Shown here: positions 25,266-38,600 of the stretch, piece after piece | Position numbering within the stretch: the stretch's first letter is position 1 | Layout of the letters: every line of letters starts with the position of its first letter | NCBI RefSeq assembly: GCF_018139145.2 | Contig: NC_059481.1 | Coordinates: 15,178,368 to 15,242,367 of the forward strand | From: Gymnogyps californianus | Lineage: Eukaryota > Chordata > Aves > Accipitriformes > Cathartidae | DNA length: 64,000 nucleotides | Direction of reading: 5' to 3' | The notes under the pieces: generated by a model | The model's input: the letters and a program-made list of their open reading frames with translations, nothing else | Database searches by the model: none | Told to the model about the DNA's origin: nothing | Translations under genes and position numbers: made by a program

Positions 25266-28200
25266 ATCTGCATCAGAGCCGCACAGTTAACCCCAGACGG
25301 GCAGACACTTAACCAGAAAACAAGCTTTCCTCCCACGCGTTTGGATATGGAGAACTAGTTTAGGCACATACCTGGTACAAGATGAAGACAGTTCTAAGAA
25401 GAAAATTTTCTAATTTATTATTCTCTTGTTTAAAGAAAAATAGAAACCACTTCATTGCAGAAGTCTGCATGCTTCAGCTTTCCCTCTGCTGCCTTCCTTC
25501 TTAGTCTTAATGCAGAGGAGTGTCTGAGAAGCGTATGCTTTTTTTATTAGCAGAAGAGACAGGCTAAATTGGGATATGATTCATGCTTCCAATTTATGCC
25601 TTCTCTTCCTTTATTGTCAATGGCTAATGAGAGGTAATTGCGAAAGCTCGCAGAGGGAGGCACTTTTGGAAGGAGAGAGAAGAATTAGAGAAGGTGCGAG
25701 TAAGGTTGTTTTTACTGTTCAGAGGCTCTTCATTCCACTGTTGGTCTATTCGTGACTTTCCAAAGTTTCTTCTGTCAGGGCTTGATAGAATTTCCAAAAG
25801 TTAGAAATTGCTGGGGTAGATCAATACTTGTAACAGCACCCTGGCCATTGCTCAGGACGAGTCAGGAAAGGCGGTCCACCTATGCAATGAGCTGTTGTTG
25901 AGTCCTCATACCGGCCTGATTTTCGGATGAGCTCTCTGCTTTGAGGTAGGAGCAACACATTTTGGTGCTCCCTAAAGACTGTCCCAATCAAATTACCTGG
26001 GCACAGTTCACTGTAGGCACAAAATGGCATCTATAGACGAAAGCCCTGCACCTCTTGTTTTCACGGAAGGATGAATCCTAACAGGATTGGGTACCCGAAA
26101 AAAGCTTGGAAGTCAACAGCCATTTCCCAGCATTAGGCTCCAGATTTCATTGTATTACACTTTTCCTGGTTCGACAATATTTATTATTACAAGGCTTTTG
26201 TCGAGAACGGAGGCTGGGTTCAGTACACGTCTATGAGGCAAACTGAGATCACTTGCCAAGAGTCATTAGAGGAGAGTGCTGACAGAGATCATTTTTCATC
26301 CTTTATTACTCATTTTACCCAGAGACCTCCCTAAGCAGGAGCTGGGGACCCCATGCAGGGGTAGCCCCGGTGCAGAACTTTTCCAGGTGACATAGCTTAA
26401 GTCTTCAGGCAGTTCACAGGAGCACTGGCCTGTGAAATCTCAGTATTCACCAACTCCCTACGCCAGTATCACTCCTCTCTCCTTGGCTGAGAAAGGAGGC
26501 AATAAGCGCCGAGGACAGGCTCAGATTCCCCAGATCCCTCACTGCAGTGCAATGTTGCATTCAGTTATGTAAAAGGACTGAGTTAAAGAATACTGCCGTG
26601 TGTCCTGGTTGTTTCTGGCAATTTAAATGATGAAACATCATCACTGCAGAAGAAAAAATTTACACGACCAGTCACAGTCAGCTTGCAGGTTCAGACAGTT
26701 CATACGCCCATGCTGTGATACCCCATCCTGTGAAAAGCTGCAGCTCCGTGTTGTGTTATGGCTGCATGAAGGGCTGATGTCTCCTTTGACAGGTGATAAG
26801 CCAGTCTTTAGCCTGATAAACCATGGATAGCTAAACTGAGAACTAAGTACTATAAAGAACAACTACTGATCAGTGATAAAAATAACTCACTCTCCAGTCA
26901 AATTCTCTGATTAAAATGATCTTTCTTAGTATTAAAGGTAATATTTTAGCACAGTATGTCACATGCATCTCAACAAGACTCTCCTTAAACATTCTTCTGC
27001 CACAATCCTTTGCCACAATGTTAGCGCATGAAGACCATGGCCAGTTGCATTGATGGATTTGGTGTAATTATCTCCTTGGACTTCTTTGTCTCTCTGGCTC
27101 CATCTATCGTCTCTCATCTCAGACTTAAATTGCGAGCTCTGGGACACGGACTGCCCATTGGGTCTATGCCTGATGCATCATGGTAGGAACTTCAGGCACA
27201 GATGAGATGTGAATAATAAATAAATGGAAGGTGAAATACAACTTTCATCCAGTATAATCCAGCATAGCAAGATTGGGTTCCCAGGGAATGGCAGTATATT
27301 TGTTTTCCAGATCGTTAGCTGATGCAAAGGAAAGTGAGAACATTTATTAGTCTCCCTCAGAATCACCTTTAACAAGAATGAATATGCACCACTATAAATA
27401 AGACTGTTTCAATTAAGTCTGCAGATAAAATGCTCTGTGGTGTCACAGAAGGCCGTGCTATTCAAAAAGAAGTGCCTAGATGAAAGTATTTAAGGCTGTA
27501 TTTGAGAACAAATTCAACTGCCTCAATTCCAGTGTTTCACAGTTAATCACTGAAAGTTATGATGTTTTCATCGTATCTGAACATCAGCCTGCAAGTTGAG
27601 ATGCAGAAGAAACCTTGGGCTTGTTTTTTTCTACCTATTAATGGCAATCTGGTACCATAATTGCTTTCTTGTTCAACCTCAGATAATATATTGTGTTGGT
27701 GATAGGTTTTGTGTTTCCCTGAGTATCACTAACAAAGAGCAGTCACAGTACAGAGCTGCTCATTACAGCCTCCAGGGAACATCACCCCTGACATGACACA
27801 GTGACCCGGCCATCCTGTCCTGCTACATAGACTTGTCTTAGCATACCCCTTTTTTGCAAAAACACACCCATTTTCAATACTGCCTTCAAAAATCTTTACA
27901 AATCAACACTTTGCAGGATCAGGTCTCTTGCAACAACCCTTCTAGACAAATTCAGACAAGAAAATGTATTTTAGGCTGTTGAACACCAGTACACTGGGTC
28001 TCCAGCTCAGAAAGTCACTGGTCTTCTGACTACCAAGAGCTCGGAGAATATGTTGGGAAAGTACTGGTATTTGCTGCGATGTCCCTGCCCTGTGCCTTGG
28101 GAGCCTCTTCTTGGTTGTTCCCAGGGACAGTCAGCTAATGGGAACCATGGTCTGAACCAGTACAGCTGTTGTCATGTTCTTCTGTAAGTGGCATCATTTA

Positions 28201-29874
28201 CCGAAAACGAAAAGGAAAAGAAAGAGAAAACAATGCCTCTAAAGTCAAATGTTTGCCACAGGAAAACTAAGGATAGACAACAATTTCATAAATGGGAATA
28301 AGTTGGTGAACAATCTCTCCCAGCCAACCTTTCCTTTCCTATTCATTGAGAGAGCTGTGATGTGCAATGTCTTTAATGGACACTCACCCCTTGAAGGACA
28401 GATGCACAAATCCCCCTCTCTTCTTCACATATGTGACTTTATCCTTTGTAATAATACTCATCCTATTAAGAAGAACTCTAGAGGAGCTTATTATATACCA
28501 CTGAAAAACATGATGCCAGCAATTATAGGGAATCAATGAAGATATTTGCTGAAGTCAATAACCTAAATTACCAACAAAACAGTAGCCAGTATAAGCAGTT
28601 CATCTATATTTCTCTGGGATAAAAATCAGACCCCACATCTAAATATGGTATCAGGATCAGTGGCAACAGTAAATGGTTCCTAAAAGGATTTAGCCTGTTG
28701 CAAGACTGCCATAATGCAGAAAAGTGGTAATCTACTCTGAAATTACAAATTAAATTCAGTTCATTCAATTGAAATAACTTCAGGAAAAGCTGTATCAAAA
28801 CTGGAAACCATGACAGCTGTGTTACCCCAAGTAACAAATCCAATGAGGCTTTGAGATGAACACCTACTATTAAGTCAAAGAGAGTAATCTATGGGCAGTC
28901 ACGGTTCAGACATCCTGATTAGCCTTAATTAAAATTCTGATCATCAGGTGGCTATGGAAGGGACAAAACTTTTAAAGAATTTAGGCAAGTGTGAAAGGCT
29001 GGAGATAGGGTAATAATTAGGAATAATATCTCTTGTTAAATTTAATTCCTTTAGCCTTGAAATTACCATGACAGATTTCAAATTTAGTGGCAGTTTTCCA
29101 GTCACTAAAAAGAGCTTAATTATATAGTTTAAGACTTTGGGAGAACTGATTCAGATAAAGCTACATGGGGCCCATATCAACTGTGTGGTACGCTTGAATG
29201 GACTCAGATAAAGAAGGAATAGATATCAACTTGTTCAAGAAGCTTGAGACATCACATACCTGAACGTTTTTTTGAGACACCAAAAAAGTTTGGATAACTT
29301 TTTAACTTTCTCTTTTAATTAATAACAATCACTCTCATTCAATTTGCCTTTCTACTTCTTGATTTCAGCTGGGACTAAAAGCAAGACAGAGATAAAGCAG
29401 CCAAAATTCTGAATAGTGCTGATACTAACAGAACTTCTTAATCATTGGAACTGGCCTATCTCTAGAGCCCAGGCAAGACATCTAGAAAGACAAGCAAAGT
29501 TCAAATCTGCAAGCTATTCCTCTGAGTTACAGGACACCTTGCAAAAATCATCACTGTATTCTATTAACTGCTGTTAGTTTAGAAGAAAATATAAGATCCT
29601 TAAGAAAATGTCAGATCCAGGAGTTCTGTGAAGTGGAAGAAATACTTATTCTAATACACAGTTGGTGACAAAGCTCTTTTGGGTTTTCAGGGCCAGGGAA
29701 CATCCTGAATGATGGATGGATCAGCAAGGTGATTAATAGCCTGAAATACAGATGCAGAACAGTCTCTTCTCATAGAATCAAACTCAAGAATATAGATGTT
29801 AATATTATTTTAAAGCCACCTTGATTGGATTCTGCCGTATCTATGTAATACACTTATATGATCTCATTGTCAGG
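25266..29874. other. AT-rich noncoding stretch, no gene recognised
   Basis: Repeat-poor AT-rich DNA with short frames below 100 codons. At 28200-28235 a purine-rich stretch occurs (GAAAACGAAAAGGAAAAG and neighbours). Around 28890-29110 the sequence is AT-rich and unique with several TTAATT cores. Nothing can be assigned. Confidence 0.6.
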
Positions 29875-30062
29875 TTAACTGAACACTTTACAGTTTTAAA
29901 GACATTCTCCCAAGAGCCCCATGAAGTGGGAAAACACAGTTGTCCCATTACATAGATTTGGAGCTGTGGCACAGAGGTGCAACCTCACACATGGGGAAGC
30001 AGGGAACTGAACACAGCTTTCCTAAATCCGAGGTTGTCACCCTAACTACTGTTCCTACATGC
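29875..30062 (-). mobile_element. MIR/L2-type relic, minus orientation
   Basis: The plus strand follows the reversed tail and core of MIR/L2-type elements nearly end to end: GAACACTTTACAGTTTTAAA (29880-29899), CCCCATGAAGTGGGAAA, TTGTCCCATTACATAGATTT, GGCACAGAGGTGCAACCTCAC, GGGAACTGAACACAGCTTTCC, and CACCCTAACTACTGTTCCT, which matches the usual CCCTAACCACTG ending. About 185 bases are alignable with many substitutions, so the insertion is ancient and certainly inactive. Confidence 0.75.
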
Positions 30063-30427
30063 CCTTTACATCAAAATGAATGGTTAAGCCAGAGTCCCTG
30101 CACCGTGTTTCCTTCTGTCTACATTAATCTCCAAGCACCTTAGCCAACCTGCAAGAGTGCTACATCAAGAGGATAGAGTGGGTCAGTGGAAGAAGTGCCC
30201 CATTTATTACAGTTTCTTGTTCATGACTGAGCTGATCATATGCCTTAGCATCCACTGGCAAAGAGTAAACAGTTCCCAGAGATAATCTTTCAACTGATAA
30301 GAATGGGATACAATACCTTACAAGAGTACAAATGAGCTCTCAGAAATGATAAAAATAGGTACAGCCTGGACTTGATGAGCAGAAAAGGTTCATATTTCAG
30401 AAGTTAAATTCAAAAAGGGTTCAACTT

Positions 30428-30460
30428 AAAAAAAACAAAAAACAAACCAACAAACAACCC
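30428..30460 (+). repeat. A-rich low-complexity patch
   Basis: Runs of A interrupted by single C or CC, in the style (AAAC)n. No SINE body is recognisable upstream. Confidence 0.7.
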
Positions 30461-33427
30461 AAGACTGGTCATGTGCAATCATCTTAGAACACCAAGAAAC
30501 CCCAAAGTGCTTGTTCTGATACTGCTGAGCATGGAGGAGCCCTGGGAACCCCACAGCTGCCAATCACTGCAAGGAGGACACAGACTGCCTCAACTCGTTG
30601 GATCATGTTCCAGAGAAGATAAAGATTCAAGACGATTCGTTCTGACTGCCACCATCCCCTCAAGCTTTGAGCCTTGTGGGTTTCTATGCTTGTGGGCATT
30701 GGAAAGGGGCAAACAGTTGCCCTTAAACGACCTCTGGACCCAATGGTCTAATAGGTGCCATTTCTGAGCATCTTTGTGCACCTTAGGAAGAAAGGAATGG
30801 GAATATCTCAGAGGCTCTCATCTGTCTCCAAGGTGGGACCAACTTTACTTACAGCATTCCTGAAGGACCTTTGTCCTGCGCTCTGCGGTTGCACATTTGC
30901 AGCTGATTTTCTTTCCCGTCTTTCCAACAGCATCCAAACCAGGGGATGCATGCTGCACATCTTCAGTACTGAATTAGCACTCACAATCATGGTGCAGTTG
31001 TTTTATGGAAGTTTTTATGCATTTTCTCTTCACCTTAGATTACTGCAAGACTCTCAGCTGTAGACTATTCTTAGCTATGAGCTGTTTTAAACTTGCTTAA
31101 AAATTAACACCTCATTGGAGTCTAAACCTAATTTTTCCTAATACGGATGTGAATCCACCATCTGGAGCTTGGCACAACCACACACCCAACCATTTTTAGG
31201 GAATAGATCAAATGTGGAAGTATTGCCAACATGCTGCTACACAAATAGCTTTGTCTTTCCTCCTGGATGATACAAGTGTTTCACAAACATGTACTGCAAC
31301 ATATCCTCTCTTCATGCTAGCTCTGCCAGGACAGATTCATTTCATCATGCATGGAAATTGAAGAATTATTCTAGTTACATGCTCCTAATTGCAACCCCCT
31401 TTCTCTCCTAGGCTTTCTCTCTTCTGTGACCTTTTCTAAGTCACATTTGAATTTGAGGTTATGAAGTCCTTGGAGAAAATTAAGATCGCCCAACCATCTT
31501 ATTTCCCAAGGCTGAATCTCCATGTCTTCATTAATCTCACAGCAACTTCTGCCATGTGAAGCTGGAGAGGAAATGATGGGATGTTTTTGAGATATGGTGA
31601 CTGAATGAAGACGCAGTAGAAATGACAGGTTTCCACATCTCCTTTGACTGCAGTCAGAATAACGTTGCCAGATTTAAAGCCTTTAAAATGTGGAGTAGAC
31701 CACTGATGAACATGACACCACAAGAGCCAGGAAGGAGGAGAGAGACCCCAGGCAGGAGGGCACATGAGCCGAGGAGGAGCAGAGGTGATGATGGGGAGTC
31801 CTACATGCCCTACAGTTCAATGAGGCTTTTAGAGAGTAACATTGGCTATTGCAGGCCATATGTAGTTGACTGGGACTACTTCTGCACATTGCTTCTGCTG
31901 AAACCTTTGCCCAAGTAATACCATTTTAATAAGGGGTGCAGGATTTGTGAATGTACTACAGGAAATCCCACGTTAAACGGGACAGCTGGTGTCGCAGTGT
32001 GTGAGAGACTGGAGCCAACATGCTGTTTTCCCACCTGGAAGTGTGTCCCATCTCCTTTTATAAGACACTTGTGGCAAATTCACCTATAACAGGTTTATTT
32101 CTTTTTAATAAAATTGCTGAACTTTGTGCTCCTCTGTTTTTATTGCAGAGCTTAGCCTCCCTGTACCCCATATTTCCTCTCATGGTTAAACTAAAAAGTC
32201 TTCGTTTTTCTGTTCCAATGCCTCCAGTTTGTTAAGAAATCACAGGACCCAGCTTCTCATGTGTTGTTCTAGTAAAAAAGTTTTCAGTCAGAAATCAGTG
32301 TATGATACAGGATGCCAGGAGAGCAAGATCTCAACCTGATCTCAGCCTTGCCATTAATACAGGGGTAAAGAGACCTTTCCCCAGTTCTCTGTGCCAGGGG
32401 CAACATTAATCATTAGGAAATAAAAGTAAAGGCTGAACTGAGCTTTAATGAATATGCACGGTCCGGATTTCTGCAAAACTGAAATAACGTACTCTGGGCT
32501 TGTGATTAGTTATGGCCATACTGAGAAACTTCTTGCCCACTACTATAAAGGGAAACTAAAGCTAAAGCAGTTTAATTCAGAAAAAGAGTTATAACGATAT
32601 GATGTAGCTCCATTAAATATGGATGTTGATTCTTTTACTCTGCCACTGTTCACCACAATGCAGAAATCTGAGCCTTTTTCTGGCATGGGTATACACACAC
32701 GTGTGATAATAGTAATAGTAAAGCAATTAATGACACACGCTCCTGAGAAACAGCTAGCGCTCTAGCTTTCTCGTATAAATATGTACATCTGTAGAATTTA
32801 GCTTATTGTAACATTCACGTAAAATTCACTTCAGTAGCCCTTGAATTTATTTTTCCATGTTGCTGTGAATAGAGACAGATTGGTGCTCTGCATTGCCACC
32901 AGGCCAGCCCCGCACTCAGGACAAGCAGGGCTTGGAGTAGTTGCACAAATACTGAACAATTCCCTGAACATCAAAGATGAGTAGCAGTTCCTAATTGTTA
33001 TCACTTGCTTTCATGCCTCTGACTCATTCCTGAATTTTTGTTTTTAAACAATATTGTTCAACTCTAGTGGAGTGGCAAAAGGGCTTACAGGAAAAAGAAA
33101 GGAACACTTTTGGCCATCTTTGAAGGCTTTGTGGCTGGAACATGTTGACAAAGACCAGGGGCTAAATTGCCATTTGTAAACGGTTCAGGAGAGGAAGAAA
33201 AACATGAAACAGAAATATAGACTCTCTCTGATGAAACAAGTCTTCAGTCCTTGCTTTCTGCTGTGCTAAAACCCAGCTATTCAAGACAGATGCTGGTGGA
33301 GTTATCCTGCAGGCTCTTTATAGAAAAATACTTAGAAGTATAACAACAGCATGATTTTAATATTGACATATTTATACTAGAAAGCACAAGCGTGAGAGTT
33401 TTTCAGCATGAGCTTGTAAGTAATTTT

Positions 33428-33443
33428 AAAAAAAAAAAAAAAA
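33428..33443 (+). repeat. A16 homopolymer
   Basis: Sixteen consecutive A, the longest uninterrupted A run in the window. No processed-transcript signature is visible upstream and no target-site duplication is obvious. Confidence 0.9.
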
Positions 33444-35544
33444 GGTTGAAACATTATGCTCCCTCACCAGTACATATTCTGGATGTGCAGCAGTTTGTGG
33501 ACAAGCTGCTTTAGAGTGCTATTAAATGAATATTTCCAATCTATTTTCTTTCCCCCCTTACTGGTATAGAAAGCTCTGTCAAAGTCATGAATCCAGCTAC
33601 TCCAGCTTCAGAGAGAGACCTAAATTCTCAGTGACACATCACCAAATAAAACCCAAACTTACGAGGACTGAAAACAAGACCCTGATCTCACCAGAGAGAA
33701 TAATTTGACTTTCTAGATGCATAGAGCACTGAAGCACCCTAATGGTTCAATATCCCCTTGCCCAGCACCCATCCCAGCCCCAGTACAGCACAATTGCTTT
33801 TGCAGAAGGAAAAGGAGATCAGCAGAGCCCAGAGACTTGAGAGCAGGAGCCACCATGCCTCCAGCAGGGTCTAAGCAAAGGCAGCTCTGCCCAAAGCAGA
33901 GAGGGGCCCATTTGGCCATAGCACCTCCTGCGTGGACCTAACAAGCCTGAAAGCGCAGAAGCAAAGTGTTGAAAGGTATAAGAGCAACATCACATAGCAT
34001 GACCCATCAGCAACCTCTTCCTACCCCACATCACCCCCACAAGCAAACAGTCTGCTTACCTCCCTTTCCTTTCCTTCTAAAGCCTTGAGCTTGAGCAGGC
34101 TCAGCTTTGTCTTATTAGCTCTCAGCTGGTAGCATTTCCCTGAACTGCCTTTGAACCTTGACAAGGCATTAACCCCTGAAATCCTAGGCTTTGCCTGGCT
34201 CAGCAGGGTTGTTGAAGGACACCATGAGTGAGATGGGGAAGCCTGGCTAGCAGGTAGGGTGCTGCAAACACCCTGCACACAGGGGGAGTATGGAGCGTTC
34301 CTAGGGTGGGATGCTTTCCTCTGTCTTCTCCCTTTGCTTGCTCCGCAAATGGTAGAGAAATTGCTGGCAGAGGAAGACTGGTGCCCTATGGAGTGTGTTT
34401 GCACAGGCTGGGAGGGTGACAGCACTCAGCGACTGGGGTGCTGACCCAGTCCTCCGAGCTCAGCAGTACTGTGGCTGCTGTAGTGCTCAGGGCAGAGAGC
34501 TGCGTAAGTCTTCGTGCTGCTCGGAACCGGGAATTTTAACTTCACCCACTATATTACAGAGCTAGGCATTTAAGTGTTTGGGAACTTATGGGGTCTTTCC
34601 TGATGGGATGCATTTTATCCTTTAAAAATGTAGAAATAAAAAAAAAACAACTGTACAAATTAAGCGTGTCAGCTGAAGTATGAAACTGTAATCTATGTTC
34701 TTATTTGAGCTCTAATTTTATGCCTGCTGGTACTCACTTATACAGAACTTCAGCAAACATCTATATCTCTCTTAATTATCCTTTTTCCCTATTAATTTTT
34801 CTTATGTTCGATAAATGATCCTTATGCCTGTTGGTTTAAGACTTCCTTGCAAAGTTGTTTTTCCCTGCTTTTCCATAAGCCAGATATTTTAATTTCTTGC
34901 ACTATGCCTCATTTGCTAGTAACAATGATGTATTTTCCTTTTCCCCATGTATTTATTTTTACTGAGATGCAGCCGTTCATCACATTCAAATGAAGAATTA
35001 TTACTTAGCTATTATTATTATTGCTAGTGATGGTATGTAAACAGCTATAATGATGTGTGGGCTTGTGTAGGAGCAAAGACCACAATAAAGATGTTGCCTT
35101 AGAGGGAATGAATGAGGAAAACGTGCAAAGATTTAACCAGTGCACCCTCTCCTTGCTGGTTTTGTCTCTAACCGCTCACTTCAGCTCCATGGCCTATTTC
35201 TTTTGGTCTTGTTCTCCCACTAGATTGGATTGGGAGCAACTGGTCAACATGGAGCCCTCCCCAAAATACAGCTAGACATCACTGCCCCAAGAAGGACACA
35301 TGCCAAGGCACCTGAGAACATGAATGATGTGGGGAAAGGGGTTTCGCTAATATTGTTTTGAATATGGATGGGTGTGTGTGACGAGGAAGGGGTGATTTAA
35401 GTGTGTGGGAAAGAGAAAAAGAGAGCAGCAGATATATTATAGAGATGATGGCCTAAGCAAGGCTGCAGGACAGCCTGGAATAAAGCTTTCAGAGACCACT
35501 GCTGGGTCAGTTTGGGTGCTGTGCGTAGGAACAGACTCTTCTTA

Positions 35545-35640
35545 CTTTGGTTTCCTTGTCTGGGAAATGAGCCTTTTTCATATACATTCCTAATACATAA
35601 ACAGGGTTACTCCAAAGGTATGAGGCTCTGATGTTCATTT
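35545..35640 (+). mobile_element. possible MIR-type scrap, plus orientation
   Basis: TTTGGTTTCCTTGTCTGGGA (35547-35566), then AATGAGCC, matches the MIR segment CAGTTTCCTTGTCTGTAAAATGAG. The following bases (AATACATAAACAGGGTTACTC) loosely fit the AATACC..CAGGGTTATT part. The upstream half is not recognisable. Confidence 0.4.
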
Positions 35641-38600
35641 CTCCCCTAACTGGAAACAACCAACAATAAATCATGTATTTGCTCAGCTGCTCAATGGCAG
35701 TTACACTGCTACCAGGTGCCAACGACTTTGTCTAGAGTAAGTGGGTAGGTGACAGGGAGAAACAAGCCCCGCACTGATTTTTAAGGTCTTTAGTTATGTT
35801 TGCAGGCAAAGAAAAATCAGCAGAAATAGGGAAGCAGCATGAAGAGAGAGCCAGAACTGAATGGAAAAAATCCCAGCTCTTTGGCAGACCCGTAAAGAAA
35901 ATTCAGACTAATAAAGAAAGTTCAGTCTCTTTATTTTGTACTGCCAGAAATTTACTGCCCTAAAAATGAAGGCAGTTGGCTTTAGGAGGATCAGCCTTGA
36001 AGACAGTAAAATTTCAGTATCATGTATTAGCCTGCCTTCCCTTCTCACAAGTAGGAGCGTGAGCAGAAGAGAGAGGCATCAGCCCTGTCATCCCTGTCCC
36101 ACAGCTTCTGGCTGCTGCAGGCTCCATACCAGGAGACCAGCCTGACCTGACAAAGCTCTCTAGGGAAGGGATGTCTGTAAATATGGGACAAACAAAGAGT
36201 ATTTTGCAGCAATAGGTGTTCCTTGGAAATGGGCCACCTCGGTCATAGGCTTCCCAAGACCATTGCAAAGGGCTTCTCTTGATCTCAGCTTGTAACGCCC
36301 GGCTCCGGGACAGACCCACCCGCATGGTTCCGCAGAGCCACTGTGAGCTTTGTGGGAGCTGGTTTCCCACCTGAAGATCCAGGCTTGCTGCTGTTGGAGC
36401 CTTGTTACATTTTTCAGTATATTCCTTAACACTAACCCATTCCTGCTTCTGTCTGAGTTTCCTTTCTAAGCTTCTCTTTCTAAAAGCTTGTGGGTGTTTT
36501 TTTAATGCCAGTAATTTTCAACAATGAGCACTGTGAGCAAACCAACGAGAGGAAAATCCACTTAGGATCTCCAAAGAGCTTACCAAGCAGTTTTTACGAA
36601 GAGCTGACAAAAGTGGAGAAATAACTTAAAACGTATTTTATGAATTCAGAAGCCTGTTCTGAGATAAATATTTTAGCCTTTTTTCTCCAAAAAGAGGGGT
36701 GAGAGTGAAAGAAAGACGGAGAAATGAAAAAATCATCTGTGTCGGGGATATGGCACTAACCAAACACTTTCAAGATTTAATGTGTACCACAGCCCAAAAA
36801 GCTTTCATATTTATTACAGCTATTTTGCACTCCTTACTATGTTTTGAAAGAGCTTCCCTAGTTTAAAACACCATTCAGATCTTCTGTCACTTTTGTTCCC
36901 ACTTGCCTCTAACCAGCTAGAGCAATGTATGTAAAATAACATATGCCCCATGCAATTCTTCTGTGCCACCAAGGCACAGACTAGGTCCAACATTTTTGAT
37001 AATCCTAATGGTGCTGCTCCTGGATGTCGGCTTCTGTCAGAGTCATCGCTTAGTCAACGTAATCAAGGCAAAGGGACCAGCTCACTCCAGGCTGAAGAAA
37101 CACAGCGAAATATTTGGCTTCCAGTGACTTTCAGGGGACTGGGAGCAAAAGCAATAGTCCCCACGGGTCGCATGCAGCTGAAGACCAGAGCAGTCCTTAT
37201 GAATATCAGCATCACTTTGCGTTGTGTTTGGATCTCTGACCCACTCAGTGTGGGGTAACGAAGCCATTCTGATTAAACTCCCCCCACGCCTTTTCCCAGC
37301 CTGAACAACAGCCCTCATGTACATTTAAATGGAAGACGGCACACTGTGGGAGCACACTGCAATTTTAGGTTGAGCTGGAAGTGAGATTATGGTTGAGCTT
37401 TCACATCTTCACATAGTTCCCCAGCCATAAATGTCCACCCCATGTGGAAGACTAATGACATGTTCTTTGAAAAATACACCAGCACCATAAACAAGCATTT
37501 AAATTGTGCTGGACATGAGAGGAAGACGTTGCCAGCAAAGCCGGGTTGCACCCGCTGATGTTAAGCCGCTGGGGCTGCAGGGGGGCAAGCAGCCGCTGCC
37601 TCTCGCTGCAAACTCCAAGAGCAAACAGCAAAATGCAGAGGAATGGGGAGAGGAAAATAGTCGGATCTGTGGGCTCCAGATGATGGGAGTTGGGGGACAC
37701 AGATCTGTTCTTCCCTGATAATCATACCCCCCAAAATTGTCCTGGTTTGGGGATATTTAATATAATATTCCCCCCATTCTTCTGTTGCAGCTTTGCTGCT
37801 TTTATACAGCTTTTTGCCATTGATTCATGGTTTTTAACTCTCCATCCCTTCCTCCTAAAAAGACCTTTCTCAGCTTGTTTGTTTGCTTGTTCCCTTCCAC
37901 AAGATTCTTCAACAAAATCACGGTCTGTCAAAAGCAAGGCGCCTGCATTTCTGAGCCCTCGCTGCTTTCCCAGGTAATTTATGAAAATGGAAGAGCCTGT
38001 TTTCAGGCGTAATCCAATTTGTTCTCTCTCAGCATCATAAGCACATTTGGAGCCAGATAAGACAATTATCACATGGATCTTTAATACCTGCAATTTATAG
38101 CTAAAAGGTTTATTCTGATAACTTTGTTTTCAAGTGCCATGTGCTAAAGCACAGCGACAGGGGCTCTGCAGCAGCAAGACAGCAAAGCTGTTCCTGTGGT
38201 GGTTCGCCTGGCACATCCGTGCAACATTGGTGCGGAGCACATTTTTGGGGAGAAGACATACTCAGAGCATAGATTGCATTGCTCCTCGGGAGGAAGGGGC
38301 ACAGGGCAGGCAGAAGACAAGGCTCGACTCCTCGCTGCGTGGTGGCATGTGGCTTCCCCATGAGATGGTATGGAGGTGATCCAACGCTTTCACCACCTTC
38401 GACAGGAAGGAGGATTTCAGAAGGCACCCGGAGAGAGAGGGTTGCTACTGAAATGTGTTTTCATAATCACTTAATCTTCAGTTACCAAATGTGACTTGCA
38501 TATGTAACCTTCAGCACCTTGCAGAGCAGGAGACCCCAGTCTAACAGAGGCAATCAAGGCTGACCACCAAAAAGTCAATATTTTCAAGAGAGCTCAGTGA

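Larger units (their letters stand above)
30063..35540. other. AT-rich noncoding stretch, no gene recognised
   Basis: It contains an A-rich patch at 30428-30460, a 12-bp palindrome (TGACTGCAGTCA, 31645-31656), a 10-bp palindrome CACACGTGTG with an E-box centre (32696-32705), an A16 run and an (ATT)4 repeat at 35011-35022. A good-looking 3' splice acceptor (TTTTTATTGCAG) ends at 32148, but no matching donor or coding frame follows. Bases 34660-35050 are AT-rich and repeat-free, resembling conserved noncoding DNA. No gene is supported. Confidence 0.55.

Noticed and set aside
32137..32148. Strong-looking 3' splice acceptor TTTTTATTGCAG.
   Set aside because: No donor or stop-free, family-like frame follows within a normal exon length.
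32330..32425. Possible MIR-like text (CTCAACCTGATCTCAGCC and following).
   Set aside because: The order of motifs does not follow the MIR consensus beyond short fragments.
33428..33443. A16 run as the tail of a processed pseudogene or SINE.
   Set aside because: No gene-like or SINE-like body upstream and no flanking target duplication.
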